Shown: positions 1-7,463 of the stretch, piece by piece
Layout: each line of letters begins with the position of its first letter
How positions within the stretch are numbered: position 1 is the stretch's first letter
Origin: an uncultured Bacilli bacterium
GTDB lineage: Bacteria > Bacillota_I > Bacilli_A > RF39 > UBA660
DNA: 22,129 nucleotides
Direction: 5' to 3'
Assembly (NCBI GenBank): GCA_944350395.1
Contig: CALVPA010000017.1
Location: 1 to 22,129, forward strand
Notes under the pieces: model-generated
The model's database searches: none
What the model saw: the letters and a program-made list of their open reading frames with translations, nothing else
What the model was told of the DNA's origin: nothing
Position numbers and translations under genes: made by a program

Positions 1-456
<456 letters not shown>

Positions 457-535
457 ATAACTTCTATAATAAAGTTAATTATTTAAGTTAAAGTTTAATC
501 TTAGCTACTCAATTAAATAATTGACATTTTACTCA

Positions 536-549
536 GTTTTCAAAGATCA
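536..549 (-). promoter_or_regulatory. boxA-like antitermination site in rRNA leader
   Basis: Minus strand reads TGATCTTTGAAAAC about 80 bases before the 16S start. It closely resembles the TGTTCTTTGAAAACT element found in leaders and spacers of Bacilli rRNA operons, which corresponds to boxA bound by NusB/S10. The match is by eye. Confidence 0.55.
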
Positions 550-599
550 TTTGCACTCACAAACCTTTAATCAAGGGCTCTTTCCGTGTGTGCACAAGT

Positions 600-660
600 A
601 ATATATCAAATCCAAATCTCAAAGTCAACACTTTTTTTTTTTTTTTTTAATTTTTTTAAA
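600..660 (-). promoter_or_regulatory. rRNA operon promoter with A-tract UP-like element
   Basis: Minus strand carries TTGACT (623-628), a 17-base spacer and TATATT (600-605), with TGA just before the -10 hexamer (extended -10). Directly upstream of the -35 is a run of 17 A (632-648) followed by more A/T blocks up to about 660. This is where UP elements bind the alpha subunit C-terminal domain at rRNA promoters. Transcription would start near 593 and run through the leader into the 16S gene. Confidence 0.85.
632..648. repeat. 17-base homopolymer (T on plus, A on minus)
   Basis: An uninterrupted run of 17 T on the plus strand sits between the end of the DUF402 gene and the -35 box of the rRNA promoter. 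On the transcribed orientation it is an A-tract. Length may be unreliable in sequencing data and may vary between cells through slippage. Confidence 0.8.
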
Positions 661-684
661 AATTGTACTTTTTTCGACATAAAA

Positions 685-1233
685 TTAGTGTTTTTCTTGT
701 TTAGAGTGCTTAATCAACTCATACAATTTATAATAATATGCAACTTTTTTTTCGTCAAATGCTATTTCTTTATTCTCTTTATATTTTATGAGTTTAGAAA
801 GTTCATATTGTAAAACTTTTTCTAGTTCGTCACTGTAATGCATTTTTTTCTTATGATACCTGTATTCATTCCTATCGAGTATTTTATATGACCCGTCAGG
901 GTACACTCTCAAATCGAGATCGTAATCTATATATTTTATGAGCCCATCATCTATAATGTATGGGCTTGCAATATTGCAATAATAATAAAGCCCTTTATCT
1001 TTCATCTGTGCAATTATGTTGAACCATTCATTTTTATAAAAGAACAAAATTGCTGGTTCCCTCGTATGATATCTTTCACCGCCGCTTTCGTTTATTTCCG
1101 TTTTATAATTTGCACATACTAACACATCTTCTTCGACTTTTAATACTGTTGCTTCATCACATGTTCTATGCAGAGTACCATCGTGTTTATAACAATGTAT
1201 CTGTAATTTATCTCCTTCTTTAATTTCTCTCAT
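685..1233 (-). CDS. DUF402 family nucleoside tri-/diphosphatase-like protein
   Basis: The 182-residue product has the usual size of the Firmicutes DUF402 family, which includes Staphylococcus Ntdp, a Mg/Mn-dependent nucleoside tri- and diphosphatase, and Bacillus YgaC. Family hallmarks visible: ERYHTREPAI (53-61), WFNIIAQM (70-77) followed by an aromatic strand ending in NIASP (87-91), then the acidic stretch YIDYDLDLRV (101-110), and D120/E123 in a DRNEY motif. These acidic residues are the probable metal ligands. The last 40 residues are a charged helical tail, as in relatives. ATG start, preceded by its own extended -10 promoter. It is followed directly by the rRNA promoter, without a clear terminator hairpin between them. 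A housekeeping role in nucleotide pools is inferred from the family. Confidence 0.85.
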   Translation of the reverse strand: MREIKEGDKLQIHCYKHDGTLHRTCDEATVLKVEEDVLVCANYKTEINESGGERYHTREPAILFFYKNEWFNIIAQMKDKGLYYYCNIASPYIIDDGLIKYIDYDLDLRVYPDGSYKILDRNEYRYHKKKMHYSDELEKVLQYELSKLIKYKENKEIAFDEKKVAYYYKLYELIKHSKQEKH

Positions 1234-1259
1234 TTATACACTCTCGTCTCTTCATGCGT

Positions 1260-1268
1260 ATTATATCA
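1260..1268 (-). promoter_or_regulatory. Extended -10 promoter of the DUF402 gene
   Basis: Minus strand reads TGATATAAT, a perfect TATAAT (1260-1265) with TGn. The -35 region is poor (TATTAT at 17-base spacing). It sits immediately after a run of ten T that ends the tpiA unit. Confidence 0.6.
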
Positions 1269-1290
1269 AAAAAAAAACTAAAATAATAGT
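1266..1290 (-). terminator. Possible weak terminator after tpiA
   Basis: Minus strand has ACTA (1287-1290) and TAGT (1277-1280) able to form a 4-bp stem, followed by ten T. The stem is short and AT-only, so termination here is uncertain; the long T-run is the main support. Confidence 0.35.
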
Positions 1291-1296
1291 CATGAA

Positions 1297-1944
1297 TTAT
1301 TTCACTACACTTATTATAGTCTTAAATTTATCGATATCGAGAGCTCCTCTACTAATTAGTATGCCATCAATACTTAGAGTAGATGAGTATTCTTGTATGT
1401 TTTCAGAGTTAATATTTCCTCCATATATAATAGGATTTATGTACCCAAAAGTTTCTTTACAAAAGTTTTTGATAATTTCTATATTCTCCTTTATAGTATA
1501 TATATCTATCTCTTTTATAGTCTCATAAGCTATATATACTTCGTTAAAATTTTCAATATTTTTAGCCAGTCTCTTTAAAATGTTAAATTCTCGCTTTTCT
1601 ATATCATTTATGCAAAGTATTACTTTAATATTGTTTTCTAAGCAATTTAATATCTTGTTATACAAAATATCAAAGCTTTCTATTTTTAATTCGTTGTGAT
1701 TGAGTATAGCCCAATCAATATTAAAGTTTTTTAAATGTTTTACGTTCACTGAACCCGTATGTGCTCCTATATCAAATGCTGATACATCTTGTGACCCAAG
1801 TTCAATACCTTTTAGGTTATTATATATATAAAGATAGGGCATAGAAGGAAAAACAATTACATTCAAACCTTGTATATTTTCTGCAAAGTTCCTATTTTCT
1901 TCTAAATCGAACCAATCTTTTAAATTAACAAATATCTTTTTCAT
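1297..1944 (-). CDS. tpiA: Divergent, short triosephosphate isomerase
   Basis: Interconverts dihydroxyacetone phosphate and glyceraldehyde 3-phosphate in glycolysis. At 215 residues it is well below the usual bacterial 250. The catalytic set can still be traced: N7 and K9 (family N-x-K), then SQDVSAFDIGAHTG (51-64) matching the family SAFxxGAxTG strand, H83 in LNHNE with E85, and E141 in AYE. YGG (174-176) and the C-terminal DGILISRGAL match the phosphate-binding end. The flexible loop 6, normally PVWAIGTG after AYEP, is replaced by an unrelated TIKEIDIYT-like segment, and the usual GHSERR is NHNELK, nearer to the NHSE of archaeal enzymes. The start overlaps the pgk end by 20 bases, preceded by GAGGA. 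Context with pgk strongly supports the assignment; activity is inference. Confidence 0.78.
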   Translation of the reverse strand: MKKIFVNLKDWFDLEENRNFAENIQGLNVIVFPSMPYLYIYNNLKGIELGSQDVSAFDIGAHTGSVNVKHLKNFNIDWAILNHNELKIESFDILYNKILNCLENNIKVILCINDIEKREFNILKRLAKNIENFNEVYIAYETIKEIDIYTIKENIEIIKNFCKETFGYINPIIYGGNINSENIQEYSSTLSIDGILISRGALDIDKFKTIISVVK

Positions 1945-3124
1945 TGGATTCCTCTATAGCTTCTATTCCAGGAAGTGTTTGATTTGCAATATATGTAAGA
2001 GTTGCTCCTCCACCGGTAGAAATAAATGTCATCTTATCTTCTAGTTTAAATGCTTTTACTGCGCTGCCTGCATCACCGCCACCAACTATCTTTTTAGCAT
2101 TAGTGTTAGATACTATTTCTAATATTTCTCTAGTTCCATTAGAAAAAGGTTTTTGCTCATATATGCCCACAGTGCCGTTTACAAATATAGTTTTAGCACT
2201 ATTTAAAATTCTTTTGTAGTTTTCTATTGCGCCACTACCGATATCACCTATAACATCGTCTATAACTATTTCATCTAATTTTTTATGTTCATATTTTACA
2301 TCACTATATGATGGAGATGTTATGACATCTTTCGGAAGAATTATTTTGTCAGGAAATTCTTCGAGAATAGCTTTTGCTTTTATTAGAGCTGTATCACTAA
2401 CCAAACTCGATCCTATATCGAACCCAGCTATTTTTAAAAATGTATTTGCGATTCCACCACCTAATAATATATAATCTGCTCTTTCGGCAAGACTATAGAT
2501 TAGTTCGATTTTATCATCTAATTTTGCTCCACCCATTACGACAACAAAAGGTTTTTCTATATCATTAACTAAGCAATTCAAATTCTTTAATTCTTTTTCT
2601 ACTAAAAAGCCTACCGCGCTTGGCAAATATTTAGGTATGCCCGTTATACTAGCATGATTCCTATGCATACTGCCAAATGCATCGTCAATGTAATACTCCG
2701 CCAAATGCGCCCAATACATCGATAACTGTACATCGCAAGAACTCTCTAATTTACCATTTAAATCTAAAAATCTAGTATTTTCTGCAAGTATTATTTGCCT
2801 AGGTAATAGATTTTTAACCATCACATCTAACATTGGACCCATCGCTTCGCTCGAATAAAGTATATTATATTTATTTAGACTTTTTATATACTCGAATACT
2901 GGTTTAATCGTATTTGTTAGCTTATCTTCTTCAGTTTTTACTCTTCCAAAGTGAGTGAGTAAAATTATTTTACAATTATTCTCTATTAAATAGTCTAACG
3001 TCTTAAAAGAATCGTCTATCTTTTTTGTACTAAGTATTTCCCCATCTTTAATAGGAACATTGTAATCGACTCTAACTATTACCCTTTTATCTTTTATGTC
3101 TACATCTTTCAAAAATTTAATCAT
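1925..3124 (-). CDS. pgk: Phosphoglycerate kinase
   Basis: Transfers phosphate from 1,3-bisphosphoglycerate to ADP, the first ATP-forming step of glycolysis; cytosolic. Full length at 399 residues. Motifs visible: VRVDYNVP (17-24), THFGR (57-61), ENTRF, DDAFGSMHRNHAS, GGAKLDDKI, GGGIANTFL, GGGDAGSAVKAF and STGGGATL for nucleotide binding, with LPGIEAI near the end. Two departures from the common pattern: the TRI motif, whose Arg contacts 3-phosphoglycerate, reads KKI (K35), and GPMGVFE reads GTVGIYE. The start codon overlaps the comEB stop as TAATG, so the two genes are probably translationally coupled; tpiA overlaps at the other end. The fold and most substrate residues are intact. Confidence 0.96.
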   Translation of the reverse strand: MIKFLKDVDIKDKRVIVRVDYNVPIKDGEILSTKKIDDSFKTLDYLIENNCKIILLTHFGRVKTEEDKLTNTIKPVFEYIKSLNKYNILYSSEAMGPMLDVMVKNLLPRQIILAENTRFLDLNGKLESSCDVQLSMYWAHLAEYYIDDAFGSMHRNHASITGIPKYLPSAVGFLVEKELKNLNCLVNDIEKPFVVVMGGAKLDDKIELIYSLAERADYILLGGGIANTFLKIAGFDIGSSLVSDTALIKAKAILEEFPDKIILPKDVITSPSYSDVKYEHKKLDEIVIDDVIGDIGSGAIENYKRILNSAKTIFVNGTVGIYEQKPFSNGTREILEIVSNTNAKKIVGGGDAGSAVKAFKLEDKMTFISTGGGATLTYIANQTLPGIEAIEESNEKDIC

Positions 3125-3612
3125 TAATATCCAAATTTCCCTTCTAAAGAATCATCTTTATCGATGTATTCTTGCGTGTCTATAATCGTATAATCATCTT
3201 TAGTATTTCTCAACACTACTTGTTTTATTCCAGCATTTATGATAAATCTTTTGCATAGCATACATGGTGCAGGATTTTTGACATATTCGCTCGTTCCACA
3301 TTCTTTCCCAACTAGATATAGGGTTGAACCTATTAGATCGCTTCTACCGGCACTTATTATGGCATTTTGTTCTGCATGTACACTCCTACACATCTCATAT
3401 CTTTCGCCACGCGGAATTTTCATTTTTTCGCGCATACACTCGCCCATGTCACAGCAGTTTTTTCTGCCTCTAGGCGCTCCATTATAACCAGTACTTATTA
3501 TTTCGTCATTTTTAACTATAACGGCACCAAAATTTCGTCTTATACATGAGCTTCTCTCTAAAACACTTTCTGCAATGTCTAAATAATAATTTATTTTATC
3601 TCGTCTTTCCAC
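3124..3612 (-). CDS. comEB: dCMP deaminase (ComEB family)
   Basis: Deaminates dCMP to dUMP, feeding thymidylate synthesis; cytosolic zinc enzyme. The 162 residues match the family length. The zinc site is complete: H79-A-E81 in SVHAEQNA, with E81 as proton shuttle, and PCMLC (C117, C120). The GAVIVKNDEIISTGYNGAPRG stretch (29-49) is typical of dCMP deaminases, and extra cysteines C53, C54 and C59 fit the second zinc site seen in some family members. Start is GTG, with GGTGA six bases upstream. It has its own promoter and leads an operon with pgk and tpiA. Despite the name there are no competence genes next to it. Confidence 0.93.
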   Translation of the reverse strand: MERRDKINYYLDIAESVLERSSCIRRNFGAVIVKNDEIISTGYNGAPRGRKNCCDMGECMREKMKIPRGERYEMCRSVHAEQNAIISAGRSDLIGSTLYLVGKECGTSEYVKNPAPCMLCKRFIINAGIKQVVLRNTKDDYTIIDTQEYIDKDDSLEGKFGY

Positions 3613-3629
3613 TCTACTTCACCGATTTT

Positions 3630-3658
3630 ATTATACAAAAAAATGATTAAGATATCAA
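3630..3658 (-). promoter_or_regulatory. Promoter of comEB-pgk-tpiA
   Basis: TTGATA (3653-3658), 17-base spacer, TATAAT (3630-3635) on the minus strand, about 18 bases before the GTG start. The -35 box lies in the loop of the preceding gene's terminator hairpin, and the terminator T-run forms part of the spacer. Confidence 0.85.
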
Positions 3659-3669
3659 ACTTAATCATT
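3636..3669 (-). terminator. Terminator of the lysozyme-like gene
   Basis: Minus strand AATGATTAAG (3660-3669) pairs with CTTAATCATT (3642-3651) around an 8-base loop, followed by a T-run: a 10-bp perfect stem starting at the stop codon of the upstream gene. Confidence 0.85.
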
Positions 3670-4533
3670 AATTAGTTCATTCACTGTTACTACACTGTAA
3701 GTATCTTCATATTTGTTCATAGCTGATCTAACGAGAGATAGCCAGTGACTGCTTGCCACTTTATTTCCGTTAGCATCATAACTTGGACAGTACACTCTAC
3801 CTATACTTTCGATAGTATTTAGCCCTTTTCCGTAATAACTATTCGATAATAATCTTATATAAGATAATACTCCATATTCAATATTTTTATATTTTATTAA
3901 TCCTCTACTGCTCATTCCACCGTATATATTGTTGGCTCTCAACATATATCCGACTTTATAATAGCCACTTTCCGCTGCACCAATACTAACTGCAGTGAGG
4001 TAATCTACATTGTCATAAAGTGAAGTAAAATACTTAATCAATTCGACTACGTACTCACTAGATCCAGTGTATGGGACAACTTGATTGTCAACATTTTCTG
4101 GATTTTCACTACTATACTCATATAAATATTCAATTAATCCCCTATCAAAAGAATTATAAGTTTTGAGGTTACCATCGCTACCTATTAATCTTCCGATATT
4201 ATATTCATCAAATTTAGCATTTGAATTTATTTCTATCAAGTTTTCGATAACTAAATCGCTATCGATTGCAAATATATCACTTATAAAATCGACTTTTTCT
4301 CTATTTTGAAGTAAAAAACACTTCGTATCACAATACTCACTATTTAAATCCATTAATACGACTTTTTGATCGCTCGGTAAAGGAGTATCGCTATTAGATT
4401 CATCGATTACATATTCATTAGTATTCTCATCATTTATTGGTAAGTATGTACCTATGTTTACTTGTAACGGCAATAAAACTGCTATACAACAAACCATATT
4501 TTTCATGGCTCCGAAAGCCATTATATTTTTCAT
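3661..4533 (-). CDS. Exported lysozyme-like (glucosaminidase-type) domain protein
   Basis: The start chosen is the ATG at 4533, ten bases after GGGAGG; a TTG three codons earlier overlaps the ribosome binding site too closely. The N-terminus has lysines followed by a hydrophobic stretch (roughly residues 8-24), a probable signal peptide without a lipobox. Residues 35-150 are acidic and low in recognisable motifs. The C-terminal part (about 160-280) contains SIGAAESGYYKVGYMLRANN then IYGGMSS, which matches the catalytic-Glu and NNxFG signature of the GH73/lysozyme-like superfamily; E188 (numbered from this start) is the candidate acid. Probably a cell-wall hydrolase acting outside the membrane. 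It is transcribed alone between its own strong promoter and terminator. Family assignment is by motif only. Confidence 0.7.
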   Translation of the reverse strand: MKNIMAFGAMKNMVCCIAVLLPLQVNIGTYLPINDENTNEYVIDESNSDTPLPSDQKVVLMDLNSEYCDTKCFLLQNREKVDFISDIFAIDSDLVIENLIEINSNAKFDEYNIGRLIGSDGNLKTYNSFDRGLIEYLYEYSSENPENVDNQVVPYTGSSEYVVELIKYFTSLYDNVDYLTAVSIGAAESGYYKVGYMLRANNIYGGMSSRGLIKYKNIEYGVLSYIRLLSNSYYGKGLNTIESIGRVYCPSYDANGNKVASSHWLSLVRSAMNKYEDTYSVVTVNELIND

Positions 4534-4565
4534 TTTGTCCAAACCTCCCTGTAAGAACGATGCAT

Positions 4566-4594
4566 ACTATACCATATTTTACTTTTAATGTCAA
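4566..4594 (-). promoter_or_regulatory. Strong promoter of the lysozyme-like gene
   Basis: Minus strand TTGACA (4589-4594), 17-base spacer, TATAGT (4566-4571) with TGG immediately upstream (extended -10). The -35 is a perfect consensus. Confidence 0.87.
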
Positions 4595-4603
4595 ATTGTG
4601 ACA
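4589..4603. promoter_or_regulatory. Inverted repeat over the -35 box, possible operator
   Basis: TGTCA-AATTG-TGACA is a perfect 5-bp inverted repeat that includes the -35 hexamer of the lysozyme-like gene. A repressor bound here would block RNA polymerase. No known regulator is recognised, and short palindromes occur by chance in AT-rich DNA. Confidence 0.35.
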
Positions 4604-4629
4604 ACTTTAAATACCTATTTAAACTTACT

Positions 4630-4650
4630 AATATTATAGTGCGTAATATT
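4630..4650. repeat. Intergenic inverted repeat
   Basis: AATATTA (4630-4636) and TAATATT (4644-4650) form a perfect 7-bp inverted repeat with a 7-base centre, between the gap terminator and the promoter of the lysozyme-like gene. It lacks a T-run, so it is not a standard terminator; it may be an upstream operator or chance. Confidence 0.4.
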
Positions 4651-4667
4651 GTTTTTATACTTCATAT

Positions 4668-4693
4668 AAAAAAAGGATAGATATTTATCTATC
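4668..4693 (-). terminator. Terminator of udk-gap
   Basis: Minus strand GATAGAT (4687-4693) pairs with ATCTATC (4676-4682) around AAAT, followed by C and seven T. The gap stop codon lies in the hairpin. Confidence 0.8.
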
Positions 4694-5701
4694 ACATTCC
4701 TTATTTAAAAGATACTTTACTGTTCTAATCATTTGAGAAGTATATCCGAGCTCGTTATCATACCAAGCTACAACTTTCACTAATTGGCCATTTTCAGTAT
4801 CTATTGTCTCTGTAAGTAGTCCGTCTACTAAAGCCCCTATTCTCTCACCTATTATATCGCTTGATACCACTGGATCCATTGTAAGTTTTAGTGCTTCGCT
4901 TTCGTGTTTTTTAAGAATTCCATTTATGTCTTCAATTGTTACTTTTTTATTTAACACTAGAGATAAATCAATCATCGAACCATCTCCAATAGGTACTCTA
5001 ATTGCGTTTCCACTCATTTTGCCCGTAAGTGAAGGAATGACTTTGCCTATCGCTGTAGCAGCTCCTGTGGTAGTAGGAATCATGTTTAAAGCACATGCTC
5101 TTCCTCGTCTACTCATATATCCTTTTTTGTGTTGAACATCTAAGTTTGCTTGATCATTTGTATAGGCATGTATCGTAGTCATGAATCCCATTTTAATTTC
5201 ATATGCATCATCTAGTACTTTTAGTACTGGTGCTAAACAGTTAGTTGTACAACTAGCTGCGCTTATAACTTCTTCTTTACCAGTTAAAGTTTTTTCATTA
5301 ACCCCGTATACGATTGTTTTCATATCGCCTTTTCCAGGGGCACTTATAACTACGTGTTTAGCACCGGCCATGATATGCTTTTTAGCGTCTTCTAATTTAG
5401 TATATACTCCGCTGCACTCTAATACTAGATCTACTTCTAATTCTTCCCAAGGTAAATTAGAAGCATCTTTCTCGGATAATACCTTTACTTTTTTACCACC
5501 GCAAATAATGGAATCTTTAGAGCATTCTATATTTTCATCAAATTTTCCGTGAACAGTATCATATTTAATCAAATAAGCTAATTCTTCTACACTAGATAAA
5601 TCGTTTATTGCAACTATTTCTACTTCCTCATCCTTGATTAGCTCTCTAAAAGCCATTCTACCTATTCTTCCAAAACCGTTTATTGCTATTTTCTTTTTCA
5701 T
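4685..5701 (-). CDS. gap: Glyceraldehyde-3-phosphate dehydrogenase, type I
   Basis: Oxidises and phosphorylates glyceraldehyde 3-phosphate to 1,3-bisphosphoglycerate with NAD. The 338 residues are standard. Visible: Rossmann motif INGFGRIGR (7-15), AINDL (31-35), the active-site ASCTTNCLAP with C151, H178 in TTIHAYTND, the S-loop region with RRGRACALNMIPTTTGAA, RVPIGDGS near 240, and WYDNELGYT at the C-terminus. D34 in the NDL motif fits NAD rather than NADP preference. It follows the uridine-kinase-like gene by 14 bases with AGGAG in the gap, so the two form one transcript. A terminator hairpin starts at its stop codon. Confidence 0.98.
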   Translation of the reverse strand: MKKKIAINGFGRIGRMAFRELIKDEEVEIVAINDLSSVEELAYLIKYDTVHGKFDENIECSKDSIICGGKKVKVLSEKDASNLPWEELEVDLVLECSGVYTKLEDAKKHIMAGAKHVVISAPGKGDMKTIVYGVNEKTLTGKEEVISAASCTTNCLAPVLKVLDDAYEIKMGFMTTIHAYTNDQANLDVQHKKGYMSRRGRACALNMIPTTTGAATAIGKVIPSLTGKMSGNAIRVPIGDGSMIDLSLVLNKKVTIEDINGILKKHESEALKLTMDPVVSSDIIGERIGALVDGLLTETIDTENGQLVKVVAWYDNELGYTSQMIRTVKYLLNKECDR

Positions 5702-5715
5702 CGTATCTCCTCTAT

Positions 5716-7371
5716 CTATTTTTCATATATACTGCCACCTATAAACTCTCTGAGTATATTATCATCTTCTATATACTCACTACTTATAGGATAAAATGTC
5801 CTTATAGCCCCTAGTATTCTTCTTGCTTCTTCATAATATATGGAGTGCATTGGAACACTATATAAAAGTGGTTCTACATAGACTCTCAAAATGCCAACTT
5901 CGTAGGCATAAGCTGTATTCAAAACTGCATCGACGTTACCAGTATATGGGAATATGTACTTTTCCTCGCCTTCTTTAACTTTTGGCCATATCTTTAGTGT
6001 CTTCTCTACATCGTATCCTCTTACTCTATTGTCGCGAACTATTCTTCTTATAAGTCTCATATCAGTAGTCGACAAATGATTGTGTTTATCTACTCCTAGG
6101 GGAGTAAATGGACAAACAAACATCTTATATTTATTATCTCTACTTATTTTTTTGGTCATTTCGTCGTTTAGACAGTGAAGTCCCTCAATAACTAGGATAT
6201 TATCTTCTCCGAGTGTTATCGGATCGCGAGTGAATTCTTTTTTTCCTGATATAAAATTATAAGTTGGAAGTACTACACTTTCACCAGCCAACAATTTTTT
6301 AAGTTGATTATTAAACAGATTTAAATCCAATGATTCTAAACACTCGAAATCATAGTTACCTTTTTCGTCTTTAGGAGTATCTTCTCTCTCTTTAAAGTAA
6401 TCATCTGCACTTATAACGATTGGCTTTATACCATAAGCTTCTAGGCATGTACAAAGCTTGTGAGCACTTGTAGTCTTGCCAGAACTGCTAGGACCACCAA
6501 TTAAAACTAATTTTACAGTTTTAGCTTTTTTTACTATGTCTTTTGCAATCGAATATAGTAAATCATTTAGATATATGTTGTTCATTTTTATAAACATCTG
6601 TATTTTAGACTCTGAAATTAGCTTATTTAATGATGAAACGTACGGTATACCCATTTTATTGGACCACTTGCTATATTTAACGAGTTCATTATATATTTTA
6701 TCATTATAATTTAAAGAAGGAACTGTATTTTTAGAATCTATTCTCGGATACATAAGTACGATTGCATTTTTGTCTATTCTTTCAATATTGAATTGACCAA
6801 GTTCACCAGTACTATATGGCATGTCGCTATAAAAATAATTAAAGGTGTGGTCTATCTCATATAATTCTACGTAACTGTTTGGAATATTACATATATTTTC
6901 AGCTTTCTCTGTATCTCCAGTAGAAAGATAATATGTTATAGCGTCTCTCCTCTTAGTAACTCTTTTTTTTATCGGAAAATCATAGCCAATTATTTCTTCC
7001 ATTTTTATTTTAATTTCCAAAATATCTGCATCACTAAGTTTTTTATCTACTTCTACATATATTCCCTTATCTATTGAATATTTAAAATAGACATTCTTAT
7101 TCCATAGTGACTTTACTGCCATTATAAGTACGAATTTAAGTCCAGCTTGATACATTTTATTGCCTTCTGGATCTGTATAATCGAAGAAATCAACTCTCGT
7201 ATCTTCATATAGTTTTGTATCAAAATCGACAATCATATTGTCTATTTTGGCACCTACAACAGGCTTACCTGTCACTTTTTTATAATCGTGTGCAATATCG
7301 CAGATACTTACTCCCGCATCTGCACTGATTCCAAAAAGATTGTTAATATTTATATTAATTTTATTCCCCAT
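5716..7371 (-). CDS. TGS-domain uridine kinase-like protein
   Basis: Residue numbers count from the ATG at 7371, which lies 8 bases after AAGGA; an ATG three codons upstream overlaps that ribosome binding site. The 551-residue protein has a TGS-like N-terminus (about 1-65), a central part related to the second additional domain of threonyl-tRNA synthetase (roughly 130-220), and a C-terminal P-loop kinase of the phosphoribulokinase/uridine kinase type. The P-loop is GGPSSSGKTT (292-301), followed by SADDYF and, further on, the ILVIEGLHCLN strand. This architecture is widespread in Firmicutes and is annotated as uridine kinase or nucleoside kinase; the true substrate is not established from sequence. 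Cotranscribed with gap. Confidence 0.85.
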   Translation of the reverse strand: MGNKINININNLFGISADAGVSICDIAHDYKKVTGKPVVGAKIDNMIVDFDTKLYEDTRVDFFDYTDPEGNKMYQAGLKFVLIMAVKSLWNKNVYFKYSIDKGIYVEVDKKLSDADILEIKIKMEEIIGYDFPIKKRVTKRRDAITYYLSTGDTEKAENICNIPNSYVELYEIDHTFNYFYSDMPYSTGELGQFNIERIDKNAIVLMYPRIDSKNTVPSLNYNDKIYNELVKYSKWSNKMGIPYVSSLNKLISESKIQMFIKMNNIYLNDLLYSIAKDIVKKAKTVKLVLIGGPSSSGKTTSAHKLCTCLEAYGIKPIVISADDYFKEREDTPKDEKGNYDFECLESLDLNLFNNQLKKLLAGESVVLPTYNFISGKKEFTRDPITLGEDNILVIEGLHCLNDEMTKKISRDNKYKMFVCPFTPLGVDKHNHLSTTDMRLIRRIVRDNRVRGYDVEKTLKIWPKVKEGEEKYIFPYTGNVDAVLNTAYAYEVGILRVYVEPLLYSVPMHSIYYEEARRILGAIRTFYPISSEYIEDDNILREFIGGSIYEK

Positions 7372-7392
7372 ATTTATCATCCTTACTTAAAT

Positions 7393-7401
7393 ATTATACC
7401 A
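7393..7401 (-). promoter_or_regulatory. Extended -10 promoter of udk-gap
   Basis: Minus strand TGGTATAAT: perfect TATAAT (7393-7398) with TGn. The -35 region is AT-rich and not close to consensus. Confidence 0.65.
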
Positions 7402-7463
7402 TATTTAAAAATTTTTTCTCTATTTATTTTATTCATATTCAAAATTGTACAAAAAAAGACAAA

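Noticed and set aside
457..600. tRNA or small RNA gene between the rRNA promoter and 16S
   Set aside because: No cloverleaf or CCA-end pattern; the segment behaves as an rRNA leader with a boxA-like element.
586..813. Plus-strand ORF of 75 codons across the T-run
   Set aside because: Made of Phe/Leu codons from the homopolymer and the rRNA promoter region; overlaps the DUF402 gene and the promoter, with no ribosome binding site.
5181..5552. Plus-strand ORF of 123 codons inside gap
   Set aside because: Antisense shadow of a gene with strong family motifs; no promoter or ribosome binding site on that strand.
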